Shown here one piece after another: positions 27,221-36,746 of a stretch of 64,000 nucleotides of DNA. Within the stretch, counting starts at the first letter, position 1; every line of letters begins with the position of its first letter. The DNA is taken from contig NZ_WQRF01000010.1 in assembly GCF_009758415.1 (NCBI RefSeq), positions 1-64,000 on the forward strand, read 5' to 3'. Made by a program: the position numbers and the translations under genes. The DNA is from Devosia marina. Lineage in GTDB: Bacteria; Pseudomonadota; Alphaproteobacteria; Rhizobiales; Devosiaceae. Under the pieces are notes generated by a model. The model was not told the DNA's origin and searched no databases. It was given only the letters and a program-made list of their open reading frames with translations.

Positions 27221-27697
27221 ATGGTGCAGAACCACGATCATCCGGGCAGCCTCGTGCCCCAGGAAACCAGTTTCGACAATGCCGATACGCCGGGCATTGC
27301 CCAGCCCTATAGCCAAAGCGAGATCGAGGATTTGCTCTATGGCGATGACCGTCCGGCACGGGATCGGTTGGCTCGGCTGTGGGAGATGCGCCACGAGGCC
27401 GCCGAGCGCGAAAGCGGTGATTTCGGTGGTCAGGACCCGGCCTATATGCTTGAGGAACTCGACCGCGCCATCGCAGAATTGCAGCGTGATCTCGATAACA
27501 CCGATGACACCGGCAACATTGATGCCTCCATGTCATCCGATCCCGCCGATCACCTCGACGCCCTGTCGCCCGACGACACCGACGCGCGCGATGCCTTGAT
27601 CGGCGAAGAGGTCTTCTATGAGGAAGACGAGGACGGTCCCGTCGACGATGACCACGCCTGGCACGGCAGCGAGGAGTTCGACCCGCATTTAAACTAG
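27221..27697 (+). CDS. Hypothetical acidic protein
   Basis: A 158-residue soluble protein with a good ribosome-binding site (AAGGGAGAT) before its ATG. It is very acidic, especially the last 60 residues, which are rich in Asp and Glu. A helical segment (QSEIEDLLYGDDRPARDRLA and the following stretch) may be a small folded core. It has no signal peptide or membrane helix. I do not recognise a family. It follows rmuC in the same direction and could be cotranscribed. Confidence 0.65.
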   Translation: MVQNHDHPGSLVPQETSFDNADTPGIAQPYSQSEIEDLLYGDDRPARDRLARLWEMRHEAAERESGDFGGQDPAYMLEELDRAIAELQRDLDNTDDTGNIDASMSSDPADHLDALSPDDTDARDALIGEEVFYEEDEDGPVDDDHAWHGSEEFDPHLN

Positions 27698-27765
27698 AAG
27701 AGCATCTTTTGGGGCGCCAGGCCACCTCACTCCAGTCCTTCCCCGCCAGGGCAGGGCGGAGGCTG

Positions 27766-28362
27766 TCAGATTACGGTCCGCGCCTTGAGCGCCTGGCTCA
27801 ATGTGCCTTCATCGAGATAGTCCAGCTCTCCGCCCACCGGCACGCCATGAGCGAGCCGCGTCACACGGATATCCGTCCCCGTCAGCCGATCGGTGATGTA
27901 ATGGGCCGTCGTCTGCCCCTCGACAGTGGCATTCATGGCAAGGACGATTTCGGAATAGTCGTGCGCCCGCGCGATGAGGCCCTCAAGATTGAGGTCATCC
28001 GGTCCCACGCCATCGAGCGGTGACAAGACACCACCCAATACGTGATAGCGCACCTGGCCCACGCCGGCGCGCTCCAGCGCCCAGAGATCGGCCACATCTT
28101 CCACCACGATCAGAATACCGCTCTCGCCCCGGCGGGGATCGGCGCAGATCGAACAGGGCGACGTGGTGTCGACATTGCCGCACACCTCGCAACTCTTGAC
28201 CGCAAGCACGGCGCGGTCCAAGGCCGCCGAAAGGGGCAGCATGAGCTGCTCCTTCTTCTTGATCAGGTGCAGCACCGCGCGCCGCGCCGAGCGTGGCCCA
28301 AGCCCTGGCAGACGCGCCAGAAGCTGGATCAACTGTTCAATTTCAGGTCCGCCGGAGGCCAC
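27766..28362 (-). CDS. recR: Recombination mediator RecR
   Basis: A 198-residue protein of the RecFOR repair pathway. The helix-hairpin-helix ([20 protein letters not shown]), the zinc finger ([16 protein letters not shown]) and the Toprim domain ([16 protein letters not shown]) occur in order. It is the last gene of the dnaX-ybaB-recR operon. Confidence 0.95.
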   Translation of the reverse strand: MASGGPEIEQLIQLLARLPGLGPRSARRAVLHLIKKKEQLMLPLSAALDRAVLAVKSCEVCGNVDTTSPCSICADPRRGESGILIVVEDVADLWALERAGVGQVRYHVLGGVLSPLDGVGPDDLNLEGLIARAHDYSEIVLAMNATVEGQTTAHYITDRLTGTDIRVTRLAHGVPVGGELDYLDEGTLSQALKARTVI

Positions 28363-28374
28363 AGCGGGGCGAGC

Positions 28375-28698
28375 CTAAAACGGCAGCTTCATGCCCGGGG
28401 GGATCGGCAGACCGGACGTCACGTCAGCCATCTTGCGCTGGGCTTCAGCTTCGCTCTTGCCCTTGGCGTCGTTAAAAGCGGCAATGATCAGGTCTTCGAC
28501 CATCTCGGCATCTTCCGGCTTGAGCAATGAAGGATCGATCTTGATACCCTTCATTTCGCCTTTGCCGCTCAGCGATACGCTGACCATGCCACCGCCCGAG
28601 CGGCCCTCGACCACCAGATCGGCCAGTTCGGCCTGCATGGCCTCCATCTTGGCCTTCATCTCGCCGGCGGCCTTCATCATATTCATGATGTCTTTCAT
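28375..28698 (-). CDS. YbaB/EbfC family nucleoid-associated protein
   Basis: A 107-residue DNA-binding protein with an N-terminal Met/Lys-rich coiled coil and the family core VVEGRSGGGMVSVSLSGKGE. Its start overlaps the end of dnaX by 4 bases. The position between dnaX and recR is the standard one. Confidence 0.93.
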   Translation of the reverse strand: MKDIMNMMKAAGEMKAKMEAMQAELADLVVEGRSGGGMVSVSLSGKGEMKGIKIDPSLLKPEDAEMVEDLIIAAFNDAKGKSEAEAQRKMADVTSGLPIPPGMKLPF

Positions 28699-30449
28699 TC
28701 GTCGTCCTCTTCAATTGGGGGCGGAGCCAGTTCGGCGGGCGCGGCTTCATCGTCACGCACCGTCACGTTCACCAGCTTGGCGCCCGGAAATGTTTCCAAT
28801 ATGGCTTTGACCAGCGGATCATCATGCGCGGCGGCCGTGGCCGCCTCTTTGCGCTGCTCATTTTCCTGCCGGATGGTCAGCCCCTCGGGGGCCTTGGTCG
28901 AGACCATCACCAGCCAGCGCTGCCCGGTCCACGTCTGCAGGCGCGCCGAGAGCGTGGCGATAATGCCAGGGTCGGCGCCATCGCTCAGCGCCACCTCGAT
29001 CCGGCCCTGCTCGAACGAGACCGGACGCATCTGGCTTTCCAGCGCCAGCTTGACCAGAACATCGCGCTTGGCGGCGGCCAAGCCAATGAGATCCTTGTAC
29101 GACGCCACCGTGGCCAGCGCCGGCTGCGCAACGGCCTGTGGCCGCGACGCGGGAAGCGCTGGCGAAGGCGCCGCCACCGGAGCGGGCGAGGGGCTGGTCT
29201 GCATGGCCTCGACGCGCATGGCGGACGCGCCGCCGGATGGCCCGCGGGGCGCAGGCGGTGCACTGCCGCCACCCGAAGGCAGGCTGCCCTGCTGGGTCAG
29301 CTTGGAAATCACATCGTCAGGGCTGGGGAGATCGGCTGCATAGGCCAGGCGAATGAGTGTCATCTCGGCGGCCTGCAGCGCATTGCCGGCCCGCCCGGTT
29401 TCCTCATTGCCCTTGAACAGGATCTGCCAGGCCCGGGTCAGCGCCCGCATCGGCAGGCGCTGCGCCAGATCGGCGCCACGCGTCCGTTCGTCCGGGGTCA
29501 GCGAAGCGTCGTCTGCCGCCGCCGGCACCACCTTGATGCGGGTTACCAGATGCGTGAATTCGGCAAGATCGGCCAACAATGTCTGTGGATCGGCGCCCAG
29601 ATCATAAAGTTCCTTGAGCGCAACCAGGGCCTCGGCAATCCGGCCGCCCATCAAATCTTCGAACAAGTCGATGATCCGCGCCCGATCCCCCAGGCCCAGC
29701 ATGGCCTTGACCGTCGCCGTGCTCACCGAACCATTGCCATGGGCAATGGCCTGATCGAGCAGCGAGAGCGAGTCGCGCGCCGAGCCTTCACCGGCCCGTA
29801 CAATCATGGCCAGCGCGTCCGGTTCAAAGCCGATGCCCTCCTGGCCGAGTATCTTTTCGAGATAGGCCGACATCACGTCGGCCGGAATGCGCCGCAGATC
29901 GAAGCGCTGGCAGCGCGACAGGATCGTCACCGGGACCTTGCGGATCTCGGTGGTGGCAAAGATGAATTTCACATAAGGCGGCGGCTCTTCGAGCGTCTTG
30001 AGCAGCCCGTTGAAGGCCGCTGTGGAGAGCATGTGCACCTCGTCGATAACATAGACCTTGTAGGGCGCCGAAACCGGCCCGTATTTCACCGAGTCGATGA
30101 TTTCGCGGATGTCGCCAATACCGGTATTGGAGGCAGCGTCCATCTCCACGACATCGACATGGCGCCCCTCGATGATCGCGCGGCAATGGGCGCCTTCGGT
30201 TTCCAGCTCCAGCGTTGGGTGGCGGCCGGTTTCGTCCTCATAGTTGAAGGCGCGGGCCAGAATGCGGGCCGTGGTCGTCTTGCCCACGCCGCGCACGCCG
30301 GTCAGGATGAAGGCGTGGTGGATGCGGTTTTGCGCAAAGGCATTGCCCAGCGTCTGCACCATCGCGTCCTGCCCGACCAGGGTCGAGAAGTCGCGCGGGC
30401 GGTATTTGCGAGCCAGGACCAGATAGGGCGTGGTCTGAGTGTCAGCCAT
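28695..30449 (-). CDS. dnaX: DNA polymerase III gamma/tau subunit
   Basis: About 584 residues from an ATG at 30449 (MADTQTTPYLVLARKYRPRD) with AGGACAGG upstream. The clamp-loader ATPase has Walker A GVRGVGKTT and the sensor segment SRCQRFDLRRI. Most Cys of the usual zinc module are missing (only HCRAI remains), as I recall for related alphaproteobacteria. A Pro/Ala-rich linker leads to the C-terminal tau-type domain, which contacts the polymerase. The SRP RNA gene lies just upstream. Confidence 0.93.
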   Translation of the reverse strand: MADTQTTPYLVLARKYRPRDFSTLVGQDAMVQTLGNAFAQNRIHHAFILTGVRGVGKTTTARILARAFNYEDETGRHPTLELETEGAHCRAIIEGRHVDVVEMDAASNTGIGDIREIIDSVKYGPVSAPYKVYVIDEVHMLSTAAFNGLLKTLEEPPPYVKFIFATTEIRKVPVTILSRCQRFDLRRIPADVMSAYLEKILGQEGIGFEPDALAMIVRAGEGSARDSLSLLDQAIAHGNGSVSTATVKAMLGLGDRARIIDLFEDLMGGRIAEALVALKELYDLGADPQTLLADLAEFTHLVTRIKVVPAAADDASLTPDERTRGADLAQRLPMRALTRAWQILFKGNEETGRAGNALQAAEMTLIRLAYAADLPSPDDVISKLTQQGSLPSGGGSAPPAPRGPSGGASAMRVEAMQTSPSPAPVAAPSPALPASRPQAVAQPALATVASYKDLIGLAAAKRDVLVKLALESQMRPVSFEQGRIEVALSDGADPGIIATLSARLQTWTGQRWLVMVSTKAPEGLTIRQENEQRKEAATAAAHDDPLVKAILETFPGAKLVNVTVRDDEAAPAELAPPPIEEDDE

Positions 30450-30587
30450 GCGGCCTGTCCTTGTCCTTCTTGCCGGGGAATCTGCCATTGGTCATGTCCG
30501 GAACATAGGGCAAGCCGGACCATGTCGCAAAAGGCCAATGCCGATATTGCGCTGTCCGATGCCCGATTCTGAACAGGGAATTGAGTA

Positions 30588-30679
30588 GGAGGCTGGCATC
30601 GACCCGTGAGGATCTCGTTGGGGCTGCTTCCTTCCGGACCTGACCCGGTTGGCGAGGAACACGTCCGCGCCAACCTCCC
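30588..30679 (-). ncRNA. ffs: Signal recognition particle 4.5S-type RNA
   Basis: The minus strand contains the invariant domain IV core GGTCAGGTCCGGAAGGAAGC. The ends pair (GGAGGTTGGCG near 30678 with TGCCAGCCTCC near 30588), giving a hairpin RNA of about 92 bases. This is the normal small bacterial SRP RNA, which with Ffh targets nascent membrane proteins. The position upstream of dnaX is common. The exact ends are estimated from base pairing. Confidence 0.93.
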
Positions 30680-30772
30680 GAGGGGCTATATGCGGATTTT
30701 GATGCCGGGATGCAAGGGGGGCGGGATAACGAGCCGGCGAGGCTCCCAGCCAGTGACGCCCTCACGCGGGCG

Positions 30773-31804
30773 TCATGTCGGCAGAATACTGCGTCGAAAG
30801 GCCCGCACCAGCGCCTGGTCGAACCACTGTTCATTGTCCGTCAGATAGTCATAGGCCGCTTCGGAGGTGACCGGTTGCTTGTAGGTCCGGCGCTCCACCA
30901 GTGCCGAAAAGACATCGCAGATGGTCACCATCTTCACCAGGTCCGGCAGGCTGTTGCCCGTCAGGCCCGCCGGATAGCCAGAGCCGTCCAGCAGTTCATG
31001 GTGCGATCGCACACAGCCCAACACATCCGTATTTTGGACGCCGTGCTCCTTGAGAATGGCGTAGCCGATCATCGGATGCCGCCGAACATTGGCGATTTCT
31101 GCCGCGTCCAGGGCCGTTTCCTTGTTCAGGATCTCAAGCGGTATGAAGGCCTTGCCGACATCGTGCGCAAATCCGGCCGTAGTCAGGAGAACCTTGTCTT
31201 CGCGCGAAAACCCCAGTGACGAGCCAAACGCCGCGGCCGTGCCTGCAACCAGCAGGCAATGCTGGTAGGTCAGATTGTCATAGGACATCACCTCCTCCAT
31301 CCAGTGATGGATGCCTTCGGCCTCGACGGCGTCGAGTACTGCCTGTGCGCCCGCATCGATCAGGCCCTGATAATTGCCGGCAGCGTTCCAAGTATTGGGC
31401 TCGAGCAGGTCTTCGATAGCGAGCTGTGTTTCGGGCGGTACGCAGCTTTGATGGGTCTTGAGAAACGAAAACTTGGCCATCAACTGCCGCAGCGCGGCGT
31501 TGATGCCCTCCTCACCGCTGAGCAAATCGCTGGCCCCCAAGGCGCGGGCCTGGGATTCGGTGTGGTGGTTGCGGTCCCTTAGCAAGAACACGACAGGGCT
31601 GTCGGGCGCGCGATGTACGGCCAGCGCCAGGCGCAACATGCTGGCGCTGGCAAGATTCTCAAGATCGACATCGCACAAAATCAAGGCATTTTTGACCTTG
31701 ATGGTGGGCGCAGCATGGATGGGGAACATGCGGCACACCCCGCGCATGATCAGCCGCTTGAGTTCCCCCTCCTGCACCAGTTCCCGGTCCGTGAACAGCA
31801 ACAA
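30773..31804 (-). CDS. HD-GYP domain protein, probable c-di-GMP phosphodiesterase
   Basis: A 343-residue protein. The start is a TTG at 31804, with GGAGGG seven bases upstream. The N-terminal third looks like a degenerate receiver-type fold (KNALILCDVDLENL..PVVFLLRD) with no clear phosphorylation site. The C-terminal HD-GYP domain is well conserved: AHDVGK, RRHPMIGYAIL, HHELLDGSGYPAGL and the later ICDVFSAL. These are the metal ligands and GYP motif of enzymes that linearise c-di-GMP. It is divergent from the LOG-family gene. Confidence 0.83.
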   Translation of the reverse strand: MLLFTDRELVQEGELKRLIMRGVCRMFPIHAAPTIKVKNALILCDVDLENLASASMLRLALAVHRAPDSPVVFLLRDRNHHTESQARALGASDLLSGEEGINAALRQLMAKFSFLKTHQSCVPPETQLAIEDLLEPNTWNAAGNYQGLIDAGAQAVLDAVEAEGIHHWMEEVMSYDNLTYQHCLLVAGTAAAFGSSLGFSREDKVLLTTAGFAHDVGKAFIPLEILNKETALDAAEIANVRRHPMIGYAILKEHGVQNTDVLGCVRSHHELLDGSGYPAGLTGNSLPDLVKMVTICDVFSALVERRTYKQPVTSEAAYDYLTDNEQWFDQALVRAFRRSILPT

Positions 31805-32134
31805 TTGTTTGCCCTCCGGACATCAGAAGGCCATGCGATTATTGAAGAGTTGTGAATAAAACAGGTGTTCGGTGAAAGATAAGCGGGAGGAGTCATGCTC
31901 CTCAATTATATCATGCCCTGTCTTGCCACTGGCGCTCATCAAGGGGCACGTGGACGCCGCTGCCACGCGCGTGAACCCGTTGACCGTGTCCGTGTCCTTG
32001 CCCTTGCCCGAACAACCACGGCTGGTTATGCCCTTCTTAGGTCTTTATAGCCAAAATGGTTACCAGCTTGTCTTTGGAAGGCCAGCAGGCAACCGGCGCT
32101 GAAGTGTGGCGCGCCTGCCAATCGGGAGTTTGTC
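31805..32134. promoter_or_regulatory. Divergent intergenic region, HD-GYP / LOG genes
   Basis: These 330 bases hold no convincing gene. A short hairpin (GGAGGAG, four-base loop, CTCCTC) lies near 31888-31906. Promoters for both flanking genes should lie here but no consensus stands out. Confidence 0.4.
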
Positions 32135-33001
32135 TTGTCTAAACGTCGTCATCCGACATCCCTGCGTACCTCCAGCGAGGATGTTGCCGTCTCGCGCAAG
32201 GCGCCTGATACGCCACAGACGCGCAGCGCCGCTTATCGCCTCGCCTTTGCCGACGACGAGTTCATGACTTCGGAGGACACGCGTGGCGTGCGCTTCCAGC
32301 TCGAATATCTCAAGCCCGAATTCCGCCTGCGCGAACATGGGATCAATTCCACAGTGGTGCTGTTTGGCGGCGCACGGATTCCCGAGCCGGGCAAGCCGGC
32401 CTGGGCGGCCAAGAACGAAACGCAGCGCCGCAATCTCGAGGCCGCTTCACGCTATTATGACGAGGCGCGCAAGTTCGCTCAGTTCGCCTCGCAGACTGCC
32501 GCCTCGATGGACTTCAAGGAATATGTGGTGACCACCGGTGGTGGGCCCGGCGTAATGGAAGCGGGCAATCGCGGCGCGGCCGATATGGGTGCGCCCTCGA
32601 TCGGGCTCAATATCGTGCTGCCGCACGAGCAGGCGCCCAATCTCTATGTGACGCCGGATCTGAGCTTCAATTTCCACTACTTCGCCACCCGCAAGATTCA
32701 CTTCCTGATGCGAGCCAGGGCGGTAGCGGTCTTTCCGGGCGGCTTCGGCACGCTGGACGAATTCTTCGAGAGCCTGACCCTGATACAGACTGGCCGCATG
32801 GACCGCATTCCCATCCTGCTGTTCGGCAAGGAATTCTGGACCAAGGTCATCAACCTTGAGGCTCTGGCAGAGGCCGGGACCATATCCCCCGACGATACGG
32901 ACCTGTTCACCGTGGTTGATACCGCCAGGGAAGGCTGGGATGTGGTGCGCCAGTTCTACAACCTGCCCCAGATGAGCGAGCCGACTTGGCGCGGCGGCTG
33001 A
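32135..33001 (+). CDS. LOG family (lysine-decarboxylase-like, TIGR00730) protein
   Basis: A 288-residue Rossmann-fold protein. The motifs TTGGGPGVMEAGNRGA and PGGFGTLDEFFESL are those of the LOG family, whose members release cytokinin-type bases from nucleoside monophosphates. This is the longer bacterial form with an N-terminal extension of about 70 residues; its substrate is not known. The start is a TTG with GGGAG upstream. Confidence 0.85.
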   Translation: MSKRRHPTSLRTSSEDVAVSRKAPDTPQTRSAAYRLAFADDEFMTSEDTRGVRFQLEYLKPEFRLREHGINSTVVLFGGARIPEPGKPAWAAKNETQRRNLEAASRYYDEARKFAQFASQTAASMDFKEYVVTTGGGPGVMEAGNRGAADMGAPSIGLNIVLPHEQAPNLYVTPDLSFNFHYFATRKIHFLMRARAVAVFPGGFGTLDEFFESLTLIQTGRMDRIPILLFGKEFWTKVINLEALAEAGTISPDDTDLFTVVDTAREGWDVVRQFYNLPQMSEPTWRGG

Positions 33002-33017
33002 GGCGTAAAGCGCCGGT

Positions 33018-34634
33018 CTACACCCCGCGCTTGCCGCCACCCTGATTGGCCAGGCCGCTGATCGTGGCGCGCAGCGCCGCGGGCTTGACCGGCTTGGTGA
33101 CCACGGCAATGCCGCGATCCTCTGCCAATGCCCGCACGGCGGGACTGCGGTCTGCGGTGACCAATGCGGCCGGCAAATGCCCGCCAATATTATGCCGCAG
33201 CCACTCGATGGCATCCAGGCCCGAGGTCTGGTCGAGATGATAATCCATCAGCACCAGATCGGGATACCAGCCTTCGAGCAGATGCTCGCGGTCAATTTGC
33301 TTGAGCGAGAGCGCCGTGCGCACCTCGCATCCCCAATGGTTCAGCAACCCCTCCATGGCCTCGAGAATGGCGCGCTCATTGTCCACGCACAGCACCTTCA
33401 GGCTCAGCGTACCGAAGCTGGGCTCCGGCGGCAGGGCCTCTGGCTGGCTGGTCGGCCGGGCATTGCGCACCGCGGGCAGGTAAATCGAAAAGCGCGACCC
33501 GCTGCCTTCGCGGCTGTCCAGCTCCAGTGTCAGCCCAAGCGCTGTTACCAGGCGCTGCACGATCGAAAGCCCCAGTCCAAGTCCCTGCGCCATGCGCGCG
33601 CCGCGTTCGAGCCGGGAAAACTCGGCAAAGACCAGCCGGTGCTGGTCCCTGTTGAAACCGATGCCGGTATCGATCACGTCGAGCCGCCAGCGATTGCCGC
33701 GTTTGCGCAGCCCCACCAGCACCTTGCCGCCAACCGGGGTATATTTGATGGCATTGGACACCAGGTTCTGCACGATGCGCCCCACCAGCGAGCGATCCGC
33801 CATCACGCTGGCCTTGGTGGCAACGATCCGCAGCGAAATCGAGCGCTCCCGCGCCATGGGGGCAAATTCAACTTCGGTCTTTTTGAGCAGATCCTGCACC
33901 TGGATCGGCGCCGGCGCCGGCTTGAGCGCGCCGCTGTCGATGCGAGAGATGTCGAGCAGCGCCGACATGATGTCTTCCACCGCCGTCAGCGACGCCTCGA
34001 TGGAATTGGCCAGTTCGGCAAAGCCTGTCGATTTGGCGCGTTCGATCAGCGTGGAAGTATAGAGCCGCGCCGCGTTCAACGGCTGCAGCAGGTCGTGGCT
34101 GGCCGCCGCCAGAAACCGCGTCTTGTCATGATTGGATGCATCGGCTTTGGCGCGGGCCGCTTCCAGTTCGGTATTGACTTGTTTGAGCGCGGCCGTGCGC
34201 TCCTCCACCCGCCGCTCCAGGGTCTGGTTGACCTGGGCCAGTTGCTGTTCGGCACGCACCCGGGCGGTGACGTCGGAAAAGCTCACCACCAGCCCGCCAT
34301 TGGGCAGGCGACTCGAATGAAACTCCAGGGCCTGGCCGGCATTGCCCAGGCGTTGGGTCACGCTGGTTAGTGCCGCGGTCAGCTCCTTGATGCGCTCGAT
34401 GGCCAGTTGCGCCGCATCGCCAGGCCCAAGGTCGCCGCGCTCGGCCATGAACAGGGCAATGTCGAACAGCGCTGAGCCAGGGCGGATCAGATCTTCGGGC
34501 AGATGCAACAGCCTGTTGTAGCGCTGGTTGGAGGTCACCAGGCGCAAGCCGGCGTCGAACACGGCGACGCCTTGTGGAATATGGTCGATGGCCAGCGCAA
34601 TGGCGCGTGTCGGATCGTGGTCGAGCAGGCTCAT
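33018..34634 (-). CDS. Hybrid sensor histidine kinase/response regulator with PAS domain (NahK/ErcS type)
   Basis: About 538 residues from an ATG at 34634. A TTG at 34742 would add 36 residues, so the start is uncertain. The order is a PAS-7-type sensor (FDAGLRLVTSNQRYNRLLHL), a coiled coil (TLERRVEERTAALKQVNTEL), a kinase H-box (FLAAASHDLLQPLNAARLY), ATP-binding boxes (NLVSNAIKYTPVGG, DTGIGF, GLGLGLSIVQRL) and a C-terminal receiver (DLVLMDYHLD). No membrane helix is seen, so it is cytosolic. It faces the LOG gene tail to tail with 16 bases between them. Confidence 0.88.
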   Translation of the reverse strand: MSLLDHDPTRAIALAIDHIPQGVAVFDAGLRLVTSNQRYNRLLHLPEDLIRPGSALFDIALFMAERGDLGPGDAAQLAIERIKELTAALTSVTQRLGNAGQALEFHSSRLPNGGLVVSFSDVTARVRAEQQLAQVNQTLERRVEERTAALKQVNTELEAARAKADASNHDKTRFLAAASHDLLQPLNAARLYTSTLIERAKSTGFAELANSIEASLTAVEDIMSALLDISRIDSGALKPAPAPIQVQDLLKKTEVEFAPMARERSISLRIVATKASVMADRSLVGRIVQNLVSNAIKYTPVGGKVLVGLRKRGNRWRLDVIDTGIGFNRDQHRLVFAEFSRLERGARMAQGLGLGLSIVQRLVTALGLTLELDSREGSGSRFSIYLPAVRNARPTSQPEALPPEPSFGTLSLKVLCVDNERAILEAMEGLLNHWGCEVRTALSLKQIDREHLLEGWYPDLVLMDYHLDQTSGLDAIEWLRHNIGGHLPAALVTADRSPAVRALAEDRGIAVVTKPVKPAALRATISGLANQGGGKRGV

Positions 34635-34809
34635 CTGGGTTCGCACAGTGGCAGGTTGCGGTATCTCGACCTTATCAGCCTCGGACCGGCCCGGCGCAAG
34701 ACCGCCCTTGGGACCATTGCTTTTTGCCCCAAAGCCTTTCAATCCTTGTTGATGGTTAACCGCGGCGGTCGCCGGAGTGGGGCGGGGCCAATAATGCGAG
34801 AGGGTCTAA

Positions 34810-35253
34810 ATGAGCGTGTTCAAGGAATTTCGGGACTTTGCTATCAAGGGCAACATGATCGATCTGGCCATCGGTGTGATCATCGGTGCGGCTTTCGGGG
34901 CCATCGTCTCCTCCATCGTTGACGACATCTTCATGCCGCTGATTGGTCTGCTGCTGGGCGGGATCGATTTTTCAAACCTGTTCGTTGTGCTGTCCAACCC
35001 CAATGATGTGGCCGTGCCTTCGCTGGCCGTTGCCCAGGAAGCAGGCGTGGCCACGCTCAATATCGGGCTCTTCATAAATGCCGTGGTCAAATTCACCATC
35101 ATCGCCGTCGTGCTCTTCATGGTGGTCAAGGGCATCAATTCGATGAAGCGCGAAGCCGCCAAGGAACCGGTGGAATCAACACCGGCCTCATCCAAGGAAG
35201 AAGTGCTGCTCACCGAAATCCGCGACGCCATCCGGGCCAGTGGCAAGGCCTGA
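34810..35253 (+). CDS. mscL: Large-conductance mechanosensitive channel MscL
   Basis: A 147-residue channel that opens under membrane tension to release solutes. The N-terminal helix and first membrane segment (FKEFRDFAIKGNMIDLAIGV, then IIGAAFGAIVSSIVDDIFMP) are typical, with a second helix near residues 85-108 and a charged C-terminal bundle. A terminator follows. Confidence 0.95.
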   Translation: MSVFKEFRDFAIKGNMIDLAIGVIIGAAFGAIVSSIVDDIFMPLIGLLLGGIDFSNLFVVLSNPNDVAVPSLAVAQEAGVATLNIGLFINAVVKFTIIAVVLFMVVKGINSMKREAAKEPVESTPASSKEEVLLTEIRDAIRASGKA

Positions 35254-35275
35254 ACTGAGACGCGATTAGACGAAG

Positions 35276-35302
35276 GGTCGGCAGCAATGCCGGCCTTTAT
35301 TG
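35276..35302 (+). terminator. Terminator after mscL
   Basis: GGTCGGCA (35276-35283) pairs with TGCCGGCC (35288-35295), one G-U pair, around the loop GCAA, followed by TTTATTG. Confidence 0.75.
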
Positions 35303-35326
35303 TCCAAGAGGTTAGGAATAAAGTCG

Positions 35327-35379
35327 TTGACACGAAGGCAAATGAATATATACCTAGTTCGTAGGTAGTCGATCCTACG
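35327..35379 (+). promoter_or_regulatory. Promoter and inverted-repeat operator upstream of the FixJ-like gene
   Basis: TTGACA (35327-35332), 16 bases, then TATACC (35349-35354) resemble housekeeping -35 and -10 elements. Immediately downstream are three alternating half-sites: ACCTA (35352-35356), TAGGT (35362-35366) and CCTACG (35374-35379). CGTAGG-N8-CCTACG is a perfect inverted repeat. Overlap with the -10 and start region suggests repression or autoregulation; this is inference. Confidence 0.5.
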
Positions 35380-35540
35380 GATTCATCGTATCGGACGGCG
35401 CCACCACTTAGAGCAAACTACACTTGCGGGACACCTGGGCAGAGGTGCAGCGGGGTAAAAGCGGATACGCTTTTGCCATGCGGACCGTCGTGCGCCCTGG
35501 CTACCGTTCGAAAAGCGAACTTGCCGGAAGGGGCTATGGC

Positions 35541-36176
35541 ATGAACACGCATACCTATTACCACGCATTTCTCAACCGGGACCGGCTGGTCCATATCGTC
35601 GATCCGGATCCGGGCACCTGCGAAGCGCTCAGCGTGCTGTTTCGCCTGGAGGGCTTCCAGACCATCTTCTCTCTCGAGGCCGCGCATTTCCTCGCCGCGC
35701 TGGAGCGCCGGCGGCCAGACGTGGCGGTCATCAATCTCAATCAGGGTGAAGAAGACGGGCTGAGCCTGTTGCGCCGGGTCAAGGGACTGCGCACCGGCGC
35801 GCCCGTCATCATGCTCGCCAACGAACCGCAACTGGAAGCTGCGGTCACTGCCATGAAGTTGGGGGCGACCGATGTGCTCAGCAAACCCATCGACAGCGAA
35901 TTGCTGCTCAGAGTGGTGCGGGACGCCTTGCGCAAGGATGTGCATCTCGGCGCCATGCAGGCCGGAGGCCGCCCCGTCGAGGTGCGCGGTTTTTCCCAGC
36001 TCACCCCGCGTGAGCGCGAGGTGCTGCAATTGATCACCAATGGCCAGTCCAACAAGGAAGCCGGCCGCGAACTCGGCATTTCCCCCCGCACCATCGAAGT
36101 GCATCGCGCCCGCGTCATGGAAAAGCTCGGCGCCCGCAACACCGCCGACCTGATGAGGATTGTGCTTACGAGCTAG
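35541..36176 (+). CDS. FixJ/LuxR-type response regulator with an altered receiver
   Basis: A 211-residue regulator. The ATG at 35541 has GGAAGGGG upstream. The receiver keeps the acidic pair (IVDPDP, residues 21 and 23) and the Lys (LSKP), but the phosphorylated Asp is replaced by Asn at residue 65 in PDVAVINLNQG. The following Pro is also lost. The C-terminal LuxR helix-turn-helix is intact (LTPREREVLQLITNGQSNKE, ISPRTIEVHRARVMEKL). It therefore probably works without phosphorylation. The hybrid kinase encoded nearby (33018) is not an obvious partner. Confidence 0.85.
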   Translation: MNTHTYYHAFLNRDRLVHIVDPDPGTCEALSVLFRLEGFQTIFSLEAAHFLAALERRRPDVAVINLNQGEEDGLSLLRRVKGLRTGAPVIMLANEPQLEAAVTAMKLGATDVLSKPIDSELLLRVVRDALRKDVHLGAMQAGGRPVEVRGFSQLTPREREVLQLITNGQSNKEAGRELGISPRTIEVHRARVMEKLGARNTADLMRIVLTS

Positions 36177-36207
36177 CACAACGTCATCGTGACTGGTGGC
36201 GACACGT

Positions 36208-36693
36208 TCAGCGTCTCCCATTGCCGGGCAACTGTTCGATCAGGTCTCGCGCCCATTGGGCGGCGCGTTCGACTTCGCCCACCTTCAGGGGACCTTCCTG
36301 GCCCAGGACGACAAAGCCGGCTGTGTCCCCGACCAGTACACAACCTTGCTCGGTCAGCTCTCGGGCCAGCCGTTCTGCAGCATAGCCGCCCGCGTGAACA
36401 ACCCAACGCAGGGGCGCGGGCTCGATCGTGTCGAGATCGATACGTGTGTCGAACGCGGCTGCGGGGCCTGCCAGGTCGGGGCGGGAAGCAAATTCCTGGA
36501 TTTCAGGCGTCGGCCGGAACCCCCGCGTGGGCGATCCGACAATGAGCAGGTCAACGCCGGACAAATCCATGCCTTGGGCCTGCTGTGCCGTGGCCAGCCT
36601 GACCTCATGCGTCTTGCTCAATTCGTCCGCCATAGCCTGGGCGATCTGCCCGGTATTGCCGAATATGCTGTCATAGACGATGAGAATGGACAC
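36208..36693 (-). CDS. Flavodoxin family protein
   Basis: About 161 residues from a GTG at 36693 (SILIVYDSIFGNTGQIAQAM). GGGGAG lies 8 bases upstream; another GTG at 36702 is too close to it. The phosphate-binding loop DSIFGNTGQ and the later VGSPTRGFRP are flavodoxin FMN-binding motifs. It is likely a small electron-transfer or quinone-reduction flavoprotein. An FNR/FixK-type box lies 54 bases upstream of the start, so induction at low oxygen is plausible. Confidence 0.8.
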   Translation of the reverse strand: MSILIVYDSIFGNTGQIAQAMADELSKTHEVRLATAQQAQGMDLSGVDLLIVGSPTRGFRPTPEIQEFASRPDLAGPAAAFDTRIDLDTIEPAPLRWVVHAGGYAAERLARELTEQGCVLVGDTAGFVVLGQEGPLKVGEVERAAQWARDLIEQLPGNGRR

Positions 36694-36746
36694 GGCACAC
36701 ACTCCCCGTTGCAGGGAGACTATGTCCCCCCAACTGCGGGCCGGCC

